This document shows, in pieces, positions 24,915 to 33,195 of a DNA stretch of 57,102 nt (its first letter is position 1; each line of letters opens with the position of its first letter). A program made the position numbers and the translations under genes. The notes under the pieces were generated by a model that was given only the letters and a program-made list of their open reading frames with translations, was not told where the DNA came from and did no database searches. This stretch comes from Betaproteobacteria bacterium (GTDB lineage: Bacteria > Pseudomonadota > Gammaproteobacteria > Burkholderiales > Eutrophovitaceae): contig CP070643.1 in the NCBI GenBank assembly GCA_020354125.1, positions 186,353-243,454 of the forward strand, written 5' to 3'.

Positions 24915-25940
24915 ATGCGCAAGTGGTTTCGTCTGGTCTTTCTCGGTTCGTTGTTCAGCTTGGCGGGCGCAATGCCTTCCGTGAGTACTGGGCAGGAATC
25001 TGCCGACCCAGAGCTTTTCGAACTGGAAGTCGAGTATGTTTACGGGCGCAATCGAGGCCCGAAGATGGGTTACAAGAAGCCAGAGGTATTCGATCCGATC
25101 AACGACAAATTGTATCGGGCAGGCTACAAGAACTACCGGCCAATCGGCGTGCCGGTGGAACTGAAGAAGGTCGACGCAATGACGCGCGTCAAGACGATGA
25201 AGAGCATCATTGCCTGTGCCGACGGTTGGTTCTGGCCGTTCTCACGCACCGCACGCAACAACGAGCCGGCCGGCCTTGAGATCGAGATCCTCCAGGAGAT
25301 TGCAAAGAAACAGGGCTGGACCGTTGAGATGATGTGGGTCAACATGGCGACCCGATTCGGGCCAGGTGCGCCCGGGGCGGCCTACGATCAGTCGATCAAC
25401 CGCGGCACATGCGACCTCGTGATGGGACTGACGATCTCCGGTGACGATCATCACATGGGGCCCAACGGACTGGAATTCACCAAGCCGTTCATGAGTACCG
25501 GCTATGTCATGGTCACGCAGGGGCCAGCGAAAAAGGCAAAGAATCTCGATGACATCAAACGCATGAACCTGCGGGTAGGTCTGCCCGCTTATTCTCCGAT
25601 GAGTGAGTATGCCGCTGCGAATGGCATTCCCCATGAAACTTTTTTCCAGAATTACCGGGTTATCGACGCAATGGTTCAACGCCAGGTTGATGCGGCAATG
25701 ATCTGGTCGGGATCCATCTCGCAGGCCAGGCTTAATCGTCCAGAGGCGGAATTCGAGATGGTCAAAGGTTACGTGCCCATCCCGGAGATGCGCTGGAACA
25801 GCGCGTGGGTGGTCAAGAAGCGTGAAGTCGATTTCAAGAAGTTCATCGATGAAGCGTTCACCGAAATGCTCGAGACAGGTGAAATCAAGCGAATCGTCGA
25901 ACGTTACGGAATGCCGTTCTTCCCGCCCGTTGAACAATGA
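24915..25940 (+). CDS. Periplasmic substrate-binding protein (SBP_bac_3 family)
   Basis: 341-residue exported protein. Seen: signal peptide ending near AMPSVSTGQ, then from about residue 90 an SBP_bac_3 fold: IIACADGWFWPFS, GLEIEILQEIAKKQGWTVEMMWV, GTCDLVMGLTIS, FTKPFMSTGYVMV, and the closing helix EIKRIVERYGMPFF. The GTCDLVMG and STGYVMV segments resemble the binding proteins associated with PQQ dehydrogenases (MoxJ/XoxJ type), but no such enzyme is in the window. No ABC permease or ATPase follows; instead exbB-exbD-tonB start 173 bases later. It could deliver a ligand to the dehydrogenase or receptor encoded elsewhere. The N-terminal 70 residues ahead of the fold are unusual. Confidence 0.85.
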   Translation: MRKWFRLVFLGSLFSLAGAMPSVSTGQESADPELFELEVEYVYGRNRGPKMGYKKPEVFDPINDKLYRAGYKNYRPIGVPVELKKVDAMTRVKTMKSIIACADGWFWPFSRTARNNEPAGLEIEILQEIAKKQGWTVEMMWVNMATRFGPGAPGAAYDQSINRGTCDLVMGLTISGDDHHMGPNGLEFTKPFMSTGYVMVTQGPAKKAKNLDDIKRMNLRVGLPAYSPMSEYAAANGIPHETFFQNYRVIDAMVQRQVDAAMIWSGSISQARLNRPEAEFEMVKGYVPIPEMRWNSAWVVKKREVDFKKFIDEAFTEMLETGEIKRIVERYGMPFFPPVEQ

Positions 25941-26113
25941 ACACTAACCAGGAACGTAAGCTCAATCAGGTCTGTTTGTCGGTTCCGTGGCCACAGCTTA
26001 GCAGCGATAGAGATAAACACCGGCGCAGGCTTCATGCGTTAGCACATCGTTTGGGCGCACGATAGCCGAGGGGGTGCTGCTGTAGAGCCCAATTTGAATG
26101 AGGAAGAGTATTC

Positions 26114-26812
26114 ATGCTTGAACAAGCTATCCAGTTGAGCATCATGTCCGGCGGTTTGTTGCCGCTGATGGGTGTTTTGTTGCTGATTACACTGGCAGTG
26201 ATCGTAGAGCGCACCTATTTTTTTCATCGGGCGATCAAATCCGGTCTGGCGATGGAACACGATCTTCACCTTGTCGAATATCAGAACGTCGACAAGCTGC
26301 GGCAACTCGAAGCGCATTACGAGGGTTCCCTGCAGCGCTCTATTTTGTCGGCGGCTTTGGCATCGCGTGGTGACGACGCCGACTCGATGGAACGTCACAT
26401 GGAAGAAGCGATCATGTGGCAGATGCCGAAGATCGACCGCTATGTCTGGGTGCTCGACACTTCTGTCACCCTGGCGCCGTTGATGGGTTTGCTTGGCACC
26501 ATCATCGGCATGGTGCATGCCTTTGACATTCTGGGCACCTCGGGATCGGGCGGCGCGGCCACAAAGATGGTCACCGGCGGAATTGCCGAAGCCCTCGTTG
26601 CAACCGGTGCCGGCCTGCTGATCGCGATCATTGCGGTGTTGTGGCTCAATCATTTCAATAAGCGTATTCGTCTGGCGTTGCACCAGATGGACCTGCTGAA
26701 GGTAATGTTGCTCAACCGCTTTCATGGCGGCGGTTCTGCGCATCACGGTGTCTCCGCCAGCGACGCACACGCCGGTAAGGTTGCCATCTCTGAACCGGGA
26801 GGCGCGCAATGA
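26114..26812 (+). CDS. exbB: ExbB/TolQ-type proton channel
   Basis: 232-residue inner-membrane protein of the MotA/TolQ/ExbB family that, with ExbD, uses the proton gradient to energise TonB. Seen: TM1 near 12-30 (GGLLPLMGVLLLITLAVIV), a cytosolic domain, then TM2 in TLAPLMGLLGTIIGMVHAF, with the Gly/Thr-rich signature of the family, and TM3 in GIAEALVATGAGLLIAIIAVL. The start has GAGGAAGAG ahead. Its stop overlaps the ExbD start (ATGA), so the two are translationally coupled. TolQ is the alternative, but the adjacent tonB supports ExbB. Confidence 0.92.
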   Translation: MLEQAIQLSIMSGGLLPLMGVLLLITLAVIVERTYFFHRAIKSGLAMEHDLHLVEYQNVDKLRQLEAHYEGSLQRSILSAALASRGDDADSMERHMEEAIMWQMPKIDRYVWVLDTSVTLAPLMGLLGTIIGMVHAFDILGTSGSGGAATKMVTGGIAEALVATGAGLLIAIIAVLWLNHFNKRIRLALHQMDLLKVMLLNRFHGGGSAHHGVSASDAHAGKVAISEPGGAQ

Positions 26813-27240
26813 GTGGCCGTGTTCGTTCCCGTTACTTCGAGGCCGAGCGTCCACGCGTGGAAGTGATACCGATGATCGACATCATGATGTTCCTGCTGGT
26901 GTTCTTTGTCGTCATTTCACTGAACATGATCGCCGGCACCGGGGTCGAGATGGTGCTGCCCGGTTCGAAAACAACCAAGGAGATCAAATCGGCGACCGTC
27001 ACGGTCGGTGTGACAAAAGACAACAAGATCGTCATTGATGGCGAGACGATCTCTCAGGGCGCGCTGACAAACAAGCTGACTGAGCTGAAGAAAGACCAGA
27101 AGATCTCGGTGATCATTGCCGGCGACAAGGACGTCCCTTTGCAAACACTCATCAACGTGATGGACAGTGTGCGCGGCGCAGGGATCAACTCGGTGGGCAT
27201 AGCCGCGACGGCGGAAAAGCAGGCAGCAGCGGGCAATTAG
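26809..27240 (+). CDS. exbD: ExbD/TolR-type protein
   Basis: 143-residue single-span inner-membrane protein. Seen: short basic N-terminus, VEVIPMIDIMMFLLVFFVVI with the essential Asp of the ExbD/TolR membrane segment (about 24), then a periplasmic domain with GVTKDNKIVIDGE and the VIIAGDKDVPLQTLINVMDSV pattern. It overlaps exbB by 4 bases and is followed after 46 bases by tonB. Together they form a complete energy-transduction set. Confidence 0.93.
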   Translation: MSGRVRSRYFEAERPRVEVIPMIDIMMFLLVFFVVISLNMIAGTGVEMVLPGSKTTKEIKSATVTVGVTKDNKIVIDGETISQGALTNKLTELKKDQKISVIIAGDKDVPLQTLINVMDSVRGAGINSVGIAATAEKQAAAGN

Positions 27241-27286
27241 TGAAACAGTTGGCTGACGTAGCGCCTGACAGCGCAATCTGCTCGTC

Positions 27287-27994
27287 ATGAGTTCGGCGTC
27301 GCTTGTTGGTCGTGGCCCGCTGTGGGCGAAAATCGACGACGTCGACGAACAGACGCTGCCGTTCTGGCGGGCGCTGATCATTGCGCTTGGAATTGAGATC
27401 ATTGTCCCGTTTCTGATTTATGGTGTGGACTGGTCGTTCTTGCCTTCGTTTACCGAGCCTCCGCCAGTGGAAGTGATGTCGGTGCGGCTTGAAGAACCAC
27501 CGCCTGTGTTGGAGGAAGTGCCACCACCGCCACCGAAGAAACCGGAGGAGCAGAAGAAGCCGGAGCCGAGGCCGCTCAAGGAGGTCAAGAATGTGACGCC
27601 CATCGAGCCGCCCAAACCGCTGCCCAACGAGCTTCCTTCGCCGATTGAGGTACCCAAACCGAAACCGAAGCCGAAACCGAAACCTGTCAAGAAGGAAGAA
27701 CCACCGCCAGAACTGCCGCCATTGCCGTCGGTCTTCCGCGACGTCAAGCCGGTGCGAAAAGTCAAGCCGAAATACCCCCGTGAGGCGGAAGACCAGGAAA
27801 TCGAAGGACGCGTCAAAGTGCGCTTGACCGTTGACCTGGACGGCACCGTCAGTGATGTGAAGATCCTTATTTCCGAACCACCCGGTGTGTTCGATGAGGA
27901 AGTGCTGAAAGCGGTCTGGAAGTACCAGTTCAAACGCGACGGCACGACCTATGAGGCTGACCAGCTGATCATTTTCAAGATCGATCCGTGGTGA
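27287..27994 (+). CDS. tonB: TonB energy transducer
   Basis: 235-residue TonB. Seen: N-terminal membrane anchor at about 24-44 (ALIIALGIEIIVPFLIYGV), a long periplasmic Pro/Glu/Lys stretch with PPPPPKKPEEQKKPEP and KPKPKPKPKPVKKEEPPP, and a C-terminal TonB domain with VKPKYPREAEDQEIEGRVKVR and VWKYQFKRDGTTYEADQ. The N-terminus carries about 20 extra residues before the anchor and lacks the SxxxH motif seen in enteric TonB. No TonB-dependent receptor is encoded nearby, so its client is elsewhere in the genome. No strong ribosome site is visible. Confidence 0.92.
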   Translation: MSSASLVGRGPLWAKIDDVDEQTLPFWRALIIALGIEIIVPFLIYGVDWSFLPSFTEPPPVEVMSVRLEEPPPVLEEVPPPPPKKPEEQKKPEPRPLKEVKNVTPIEPPKPLPNELPSPIEVPKPKPKPKPKPVKKEEPPPELPPLPSVFRDVKPVRKVKPKYPREAEDQEIEGRVKVRLTVDLDGTVSDVKILISEPPGVFDEEVLKAVWKYQFKRDGTTYEADQLIIFKIDPW

Positions 27995-28219
27995 GCTGCG
28001 TTGACCAGTGCCCTTGGGGCGCTGTGACTGGCGCAGATAGGACTGTTGTGTCCATGAGGGTTGCAGCCTGACGTCGAACCCGATCTGCGCCAGAGTATGA
28101 ACCGTTGGGCTTGCGTAATCCTTTTCGAAACAACAGCTTGTGGATGCCTTGTTATCTCATTCGATCGGCACATTGCTTGCGTTTTATCCCTCGGTATCTT
28201 TCAGCCAGTGGGGTTTACG

Positions 28220-28543
28220 ATGAACTTGAAACAATTGGCAGTGTTTTGTGCGCTGACGGGTGCGCCGCTTGGCGTGATGGCCGCGGATACGGGCGCGGTT
28301 GTTGGCGGTGCCGTCGGTGGCGGAGCTGGAGCGGCAATTGGCTCGGAGATCGGTGGCAAGGAAGGCGCCATTATCGGCGGCGCAGTCGGTGGCGCAGTGG
28401 GTGCGGCGATTGGGTCCAGCGACGACGATGAGACTGTTGTGGTGAAGGAAAAGGTGATCGTTCGCGAAGTACACCATGAGGATCACGGTCACCCGCCGGG
28501 GCACAGCAAGGGCAAGAAGAAAGGCTGGAAGAAGCGACGCTGA
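28220..28543 (+). CDS. Glycine-zipper exported protein
   Basis: 107-residue protein. Seen: signal peptide ending in GVMAAD, then a glycine-zipper block with repeated GGAVGG and GAAIGS units forming two potential membrane-spanning hairpin helices, an acidic patch SDDDE, and a His/Lys/Arg-rich tail (HHEDHGHPPGH, KKKGWKKRR). Such proteins insert into or rigidify membranes; function unknown. I start at ATG 28220 because it gives the signal peptide; the frame opens at 28061. A clear terminator follows 29 bases after the stop, ending the exbB-tonB region. Confidence 0.78.
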   Translation: MNLKQLAVFCALTGAPLGVMAADTGAVVGGAVGGGAGAAIGSEIGGKEGAIIGGAVGGAVGAAIGSSDDDETVVVKEKVIVREVHHEDHGHPPGHSKGKKKGWKKRR

Positions 28544-28571
28544 CCAGGCATTGTTCTAAGACAAAAGAAAA

Positions 28572-28607
28572 AAGGCCCGCAATTTCTGCGGGCCTTGTCA
28601 TTTTCTT
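28572..28607 (+). terminator. Intrinsic terminator
   Basis: Perfect 9-bp stem AAGGCCCGC (28572-28580) and GCGGGCCTT (28588-28596) with a 7-base loop, followed by GTCATTTTCTT. An A-rich run precedes the stem, so it may also work for the minus strand. It ends the transcript of the glycine-zipper gene. Confidence 0.85.
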
Positions 28608-28739
28608 CCTTTAGATCGAGTGTCGAAATATGCTTGACATCAGTGAACCGTTTGCCTGGACGAGGGCCCAGCGTGCACTATGGCGCAAGCGCACGCACTT
28701 TCGGAGCTACTTGGTCGTGTTGCGGCCTCAATTTCTGAT

Positions 28740-29195
28740 TTAAGAACTGGCGGCCATCGAATGATCGAGCCGGATTGTTCCGCGACCGACGCGCCGGTCG
28801 ACCATGAATTCTGATTCGGTAAATTCCTCGTAAGAAGTGATCGTATAACTACTGTAGCCGTGTTGGGCTGCGATGCTTTGGGCATGGCGCTTAAACAGGT
28901 GTTGCGCTTCACCCATGCCGCTCCCGCTAGTTGGAAACCGCTTTCTCCGGAGCGTAATTTCGTACTGCGTATCAGCGTGCTTGATGTGGAAGATTTCCCA
29001 GGTTGGTGCCAGAGGGTCGAGAACCTGCCATGCGATAACACCGGCTACCACGGTAACTGCTGCGACTTCATAAGGTATTTGCAGCGACGGGCTGACGTTT
29101 AGAACCTTGTCCGGGATAAACGGCTCAGCGGTATTGCAGCCGGAAAACACCAGGACAAAGGCCGCGATGGCGGCAGCATTCTTGGTGGCACGCAT
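28740..29195 (-). CDS. Lipoprotein, unknown function
   Basis: 151-residue lipoprotein. Seen: signal peptide with lipobox FSGC (Cys about 20), an internal hydrophobic stretch near 43-60 (VAAVTVVAGVIAWQVL), and a C-terminal domain with YEITLRRKRF, HLFKRHAQSIAAQHGYSSYTITSYEE. The last segment is common in small proteobacterial envelope lipoproteins without assigned function. GCGGAG lies about 10 bases ahead of the ATG. It is downstream of the TRAP genes but separated by a strong hairpin, so probably independent. Confidence 0.75.
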   Translation of the reverse strand: MRATKNAAAIAAFVLVFSGCNTAEPFIPDKVLNVSPSLQIPYEVAAVTVVAGVIAWQVLDPLAPTWEIFHIKHADTQYEITLRRKRFPTSGSGMGEAQHLFKRHAQSIAAQHGYSSYTITSYEEFTESEFMVDRRVGRGTIRLDHSMAASS

Positions 29196-29270
29196 GAAAA
29201 AATCTCCGCTCCAGTACTCTGCCTGCTATAACGGCAGATCGGCGGGATATTTAACACTGCCACCCAGCTA

Positions 29271-29299
29271 GCAGGCGCCGCTTTGACGCCGGCGCCTGC
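29271..29299 (-). terminator. GC-rich hairpin after TRAP large permease
   Basis: Perfect 10-bp stem GCAGGCGCCG (29271-29280) and CGGCGCCTGC (29290-29299), 9-base loop, lying 12 bases beyond the stop of the large permease gene on the minus strand. No T-run follows, so it is either a weak terminator or an RNA 3'-end stabiliser of the TRAP transcript. Confidence 0.5.
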
Positions 29300-29310
29300 A
29301 TTCGCTGAGT

Positions 29311-30849
29311 CTATCCGTATACGATCTGCGGCAGCCAGGTGATGATTCCGGGCACAGCGATACACAGGAACAGACCGATCACCTGGATCAACAAGAAAAC
29401 CAGCGCCGACTTGAATATCGTTGCCATGCTGATCTCTGGTGGACACACACCACGCAGGTAAAACAGCGCGTAGCCGAACGGCGGGCTGAGGAAAGACATC
29501 TGCATGTTGACCAGATACAACACGCCGAACCAGAGCACTACGACACTGCTGTCGACTCCCGGCAGGCCAAACAGTCCGTCGAAGCTGAGTGACTGGATGA
29601 TCGGCACAAAGATCGGAACTGTCAGCAACAGTATGCCGACCCAGTCGAGGAACATGCCGAGGAAGACCAGCATCACCATCATTACGATCAGGATGCCGTA
29701 GGGATTGAGGCCGGTGCCAAGAATGCTCTCGGTGATGAAGGTCTGACCGCCTTGCAGGATGAAGAAGCCGACAAAGATCGAGGCGCCGAAAATGATCCAC
29801 AGCACCATTGCCGAGGCGCGTGCCGTCGTGATGGACGCTTCGCGCAGCGACTGCAGTGAAAAACGCTTGTGCATGATCGATACAACGATCGCGCCGAACG
29901 AACCGATGCCGGCTGCTTCGACTGGCGTGGCGATGCCGCCGAACAGCAAACCAAGAACGAGAAATACCAGGATTACCGGTGCGATCAGGCGGCCGAGCAA
30001 TTTCAGTTTGTCGAGCAGACTGACGCGTTCTTCCTTCGGCAGTGCGGGCCCGAGCTTGGGGTTGAGCCAACTGCGAACCAGCACATAGGAGACGTACATG
30101 CCCGACAGCATCAAACCCGGAAGAATTGAACCGAGGTAGAGCTGGCCGACCGACTGTTGCGCAACAACGGCATAGAGAATCGCCAGGATCGATGGCGGAA
30201 TGAGAATCCCCAGCGTGCCTCCCGCCATGATCGAACCGAGCGCGATCTTCTGATCGTAGTTGCGTTTGAGCATTGCCGGCAAAGCGATGATGCCCATGGT
30301 TACCACCGCTGCGCCGATCACCCCGACCATCGCTGCCAGGATGGTGGAAGCGAGAATGGTTGCTGCGGCCAGCCCTCCGTTCAGGCCGCCCATCCACTTG
30401 TAGACGACGTCGAACATTTCCTCGATCAGGCCGGCACGTTCGAGCATCGAAGCCATGAAAATGAACAGCGGAATGGCCGCGAGATCCGGGTTGGCCATCA
30501 ACGGGAAAATCCGCGTCGGGATGATGTTCACCATCGTCTGGCCGCCAACCAGATAAATGAACACGACGCCCAATCCGCCGACGACGAAGGCCATTGGCAG
30601 GCCTGCCATCAGCAGCAGCGCCAGTGAACCGAACATCAGGAAGGTCAGCGCCTCTATCTCGGTATCGATGAGTGACTCGCTCAGTGAGAAAAGAAAGCGT
30701 TCCTCTTCGTATGGGTCATAGAACAGGATGTTGACGCCCTCGATCAGGCAAATCAGCACCACCGCTGAGGTAGCCGCGACCATGATCCAGGTCCAGAACT
30801 TTCCGGCTTTACCCGGGCCCATGACTGGAGAAGCAGTAGCGGTACTCAT
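29311..30849 (-). CDS. TRAP transporter large permease (DctM type)
   Basis: 512-residue membrane subunit of a tripartite ATP-independent transporter, the Na+- or H+-coupled translocation channel. Seen: about 12-13 hydrophobic segments; GGQTMVNIIPTRIFPLMANPDLAAIPLFIFMAS near the start of the conserved part, FGGIATPVEAAGIGSFGAI, and LGMFLDWVGILLLTVPIFVPI, all signature segments of DctM. It is longer than the usual 425-430 residues because of an N-terminal membrane extension of about 60 residues and longer loops, as in the 2-oxoacid-type TRAP systems. It overlaps the small permease by 4 bases, so the two are coupled. Confidence 0.95.
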   Translation of the reverse strand: MSTATASPVMGPGKAGKFWTWIMVAATSAVVLICLIEGVNILFYDPYEEERFLFSLSESLIDTEIEALTFLMFGSLALLLMAGLPMAFVVGGLGVVFIYLVGGQTMVNIIPTRIFPLMANPDLAAIPLFIFMASMLERAGLIEEMFDVVYKWMGGLNGGLAAATILASTILAAMVGVIGAAVVTMGIIALPAMLKRNYDQKIALGSIMAGGTLGILIPPSILAILYAVVAQQSVGQLYLGSILPGLMLSGMYVSYVLVRSWLNPKLGPALPKEERVSLLDKLKLLGRLIAPVILVFLVLGLLFGGIATPVEAAGIGSFGAIVVSIMHKRFSLQSLREASITTARASAMVLWIIFGASIFVGFFILQGGQTFITESILGTGLNPYGILIVMMVMLVFLGMFLDWVGILLLTVPIFVPIIQSLSFDGLFGLPGVDSSVVVLWFGVLYLVNMQMSFLSPPFGYALFYLRGVCPPEISMATIFKSALVFLLIQVIGLFLCIAVPGIITWLPQIVYG

Positions 30850-31526
30850 GCGGTTTGTCCTCCGGCTGAGCGGACAAACAACTGGATGTCCTTGATTAGT
30901 TTCGACAGACCGGCAAATATGAGCAGAATTGCACCAAGCACCATTGCGGCTTTCACTGGATAGAACTGCACCTGCCAGGTTTCTTCTGTTACTTCACGCA
31001 TGTCGTATGAATCGAGGAAGAAGCGCAAGCAGGTGCCGGCAAGCGCCACGGCAAAGATAAAGAAGAAGGTCGAGGTGAAAATGTCCATGCCGATCTGGGC
31101 GCGACGCGGCAGCTTGATGTAGACGACATCGACTCGCACATGGTCGCCATGCAGCAGCGCAAAGCCGCCGGCCAGCAGATACTGCATGCCAAACATCAGA
31201 TAAGACGCTTGATGTGCCCAGATGGTAGGCGCGTCAAAAATGTAGCGCGAGACAACCTCGTAGAAGTACACGCACACGGCATTGACTGTCCACAGCGAAA
31301 CGAATATGCCGGAGTTCTCGGTGAGCCAGTCGAGGACGCGCGTAAAGACGTTTCCGGGCGCGTGCAAGGCCGGATCTTCCTCGGCCAGCACTTTGATGGC
31401 GGTTTCTTCATCGGGCGTATCGCTGGGCTTCGCACCGCGCGTAAACCACATGAAGACCAGCGGCATGATCGCCAGCCAGCCCCAATAGATCCAGTGGGGC
31501 AGTATGAAATTCGTCGCTTGAGACAT
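30846..31526 (-). CDS. TRAP transporter small permease (DctQ type)
   Basis: 226-residue DctQ subunit. Seen: a hydrophobic segment near the start (YWGWLAIMPLVFMWF), a hydrophilic insert rich in Asp/Glu (TPDEETAIKVLAEEDPAL), then the typical four helices with WTVNAVCVYFYEVVSRYIF, GMQYLLAGGFALLHGDHVRVDVVY and IFAVALAGTCLRFFLDSYDM. DctQ usually has about 160-170 residues; the N-terminal helix and insert are extra. It follows the binding-protein gene in the operon after a hairpin and a repeat element. Confidence 0.92.
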   Translation of the reverse strand: MSQATNFILPHWIYWGWLAIMPLVFMWFTRGAKPSDTPDEETAIKVLAEEDPALHAPGNVFTRVLDWLTENSGIFVSLWTVNAVCVYFYEVVSRYIFDAPTIWAHQASYLMFGMQYLLAGGFALLHGDHVRVDVVYIKLPRRAQIGMDIFTSTFFFIFAVALAGTCLRFFLDSYDMREVTEETWQVQFYPVKAAMVLGAILLIFAGLSKLIKDIQLFVRSAGGQTA

Positions 31527-31553
31527 GTCTCTTTCCCCTTGCCGTCAGGAAGT

Positions 31554-31582
31554 AAGGCGGGATGGTGTCGCCATCCCGCCTT
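31554..31582 (-). other. Intercistronic hairpin in the TRAP operon
   Basis: Perfect 12-bp inverted repeat AAGGCGGGATGG (31554-31565) and CCATCCCGCCTT (31571-31582), loop 5 bases. It lies 27 bases ahead of the small permease start and after the binding-protein gene. Such hairpins commonly protect the mRNA of a binding protein or cause partial termination, giving excess binding protein over permease. Only a weak T-rich stretch follows on the minus strand. Confidence 0.7.
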
Positions 31583-31614
31583 CATCTGGCTATCTAATTA
31601 TTGGCACTGCGCGA

Positions 31615-31756
31615 GAAAAAGCGTAGCGAGCGGCCCGCGTGCGAGGAGCCGCCTGTTCTAATAGAAACCTGCGATCGACGCGACATAACGCTAGCCAGGT
31701 AGGCGAGGAGTGAGCGAGCACGTGACGCGGCGATCGGATTGCGCAGTAGCTTTTTC
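31615..31756. repeat. Small interspersed repeat, degenerate copy
   Basis: About 142 bases bounded by GAAAAAGC (31615-31622) and its exact inverse GCTTTTTC (31749-31756). Several blocks match the element at 46820-47082: the left part AGCGAGCGGCC, the inner GGAGTG...CGAG...ACrTGA pattern, and the right part GCGCAGTAG before the T-run. The outer AACAGGCTG ends of the other copy are missing here. It is non-coding and lies between the TRAP binding-protein and small-permease genes. Confidence 0.5.
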
Positions 31757-31766
31757 GTTAGGTTTC

Positions 31767-32930
31767 CTAGAGTTTGAGGCCTTTGACGTCACTTGGATTC
31801 AGATAACCCATGTACGGGTTCAGCATGAAATCGCGCTGCAGTTCGAACACGCGTTTCGCGTCCTTGTTCTTGCGGGCCCATTGATACCAGACGGGGATTG
31901 CCGCCTTGCGGAAGCGGATGACATCCTCGGCAGACAGGCGCGATACCTTGGTGCCTTTCTTGAGGAATTTCTGCATCGCTTCCACGTTGGCTTTCTGGAT
32001 GGTGACGAAGTGATGTACTGAATAGGTCTGAACCTGTTCCTCGACGAACGTCTGCATTTTTTTCGACAAACGTTTCCAGGCGCGCATGTTCACCGTCAGG
32101 TCCATCAGATCAACTGGCTGATACAGCGAGGTCTGTCCCGGAGGGCCCATGCAGATGATGTATTTGGTCACCTCGGCAAATCCGAGGTCCCAGTTAATGG
32201 CCGGGCCGACGTAGTCGGCGGCGTCGATCGTGCCTTTCTCCAGTGCCGGGTAGATGTCGGAACCGGGCATGCTGGTGGTGCTCACGCCAAACTGCTCGAA
32301 CACCTGTGCCACCATGCCGCCGGGCAGGCGCACCTTCATGCCCTTGAGCTGATTCAGACTGGTGACTGGTTTCTTGGAATGGATGATGTTGGCGTCGTGC
32401 TGGATCGGTCCAACGTAGAACAGGCCAAATCGCTGGAAGATCTCGCGTGTCATCTCCAGCATGCCAAGTCCGTAGAACATCGTGTCCCAGTGACTGGTCT
32501 GGTCAGGCCCTGCAGGGTATGAAGACAAGAACACTGAGGCTGGAATCTTGCCGGACCAATACAGCGTGAACGGATTCATCGCCTGCAGCACGCCGGTGCG
32601 AACGGCGTCAAACAGTGCATTGTTGTCGGCAGCGACGGCTTTTGCGGGGAACGGCTTGATTTCCAACTCGCCGCCGGATTTTTCCTTGAACGCGTTTGCC
32701 CAGTCTTCGAACAGCTTGAAACCGGTGGTGCCTGCGTCCCAGCTTGACTGAACTTTCCAGGTTGTTGTTTTCGCGTGTGCGGTGCGAATGTATGGCGCGC
32801 TCAGTAATAGCGCGCCACCAGCCAGGGTGCCGGCCTTGAGCATCTGGCGGCGGGTGTTGTCGGCAGCCGATTCGGGTCGGTTTTTTGCAGCAATGCTTTG
32901 CTTGCTCGCACTTGTTGATTTTTCAGTCAT
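31767..32930 (-). CDS. TRAP transporter substrate-binding protein (DctP type)
   Basis: 387-residue periplasmic binding protein, first gene of the TRAP operon. Seen: a long N-terminus with a Tat-like motif RRQMLKAG followed by a hydrophobic stretch and SAPYIRTAHAK, so export through Tat is likely; then the DctP fold with WKVQSSWDAGTTGF, GGELEIKPFPAKAV, KGMKVRLPGG and SDIYPALEKGTIDAADYVGP. The last segment and the GGMV Arg region are those of TakP-like proteins that bind 2-oxo- or hydroxy-monocarboxylates through an Arg. It diverges from the aminotransferase gene across 265 bases, and the pair may share regulation. TAG stop adjoins the repeat element. Confidence 0.94.
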   Translation of the reverse strand: MTEKSTSASKQSIAAKNRPESAADNTRRQMLKAGTLAGGALLLSAPYIRTAHAKTTTWKVQSSWDAGTTGFKLFEDWANAFKEKSGGELEIKPFPAKAVAADNNALFDAVRTGVLQAMNPFTLYWSGKIPASVFLSSYPAGPDQTSHWDTMFYGLGMLEMTREIFQRFGLFYVGPIQHDANIIHSKKPVTSLNQLKGMKVRLPGGMVAQVFEQFGVSTTSMPGSDIYPALEKGTIDAADYVGPAINWDLGFAEVTKYIICMGPPGQTSLYQPVDLMDLTVNMRAWKRLSKKMQTFVEEQVQTYSVHHFVTIQKANVEAMQKFLKKGTKVSRLSAEDVIRFRKAAIPVWYQWARKNKDAKRVFELQRDFMLNPYMGYLNPSDVKGLKL

Positions 32931-33098
32931 TTTTCCTCCTCACTCTGTTCTTCGAGTGGCCCCAGGCTGTCCGCTGGTTCGGCCAAACCCGAGATGATGA
33001 GGGACGAAGCTGATCAGATCAAGGCGCGATCGGTGGTTGCGCGGTTTGTGCGCCGGGCCAGCAATGCAGAGTGAGGTAGACTTTGGCAGTCATACCGG

Positions 33099-33140
33099 GC
33101 TGGATCGGCGCTGTTCTGATCGCAATGTGCTGGATCGGCG
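33099..33140. promoter_or_regulatory. Direct-repeat candidate operator
   Basis: Two identical 12-mers, GCTGGATCGGCG, at 33099-33110 and 33129-33140, spaced 30 bases (about three helical turns) in the divergent region between the TRAP operon and the aminotransferase. Placement on one helix face suits cooperative binding by a dimeric regulator. No regulator gene is adjacent. Confidence 0.35.
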
Positions 33141-33195
33141 ATGCTTTTGATAGACCCGGTAAAAAACCAAGTCAAAGTCTGTAGGGGGAGGATGC

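Noticed and set aside
25937..26068. 43-codon ORF overlapping the binding-protein stop as ATGA
   Set aside because: The product is polar, without signal or motif, and has no ribosome site of its own; coupling alone is not enough.
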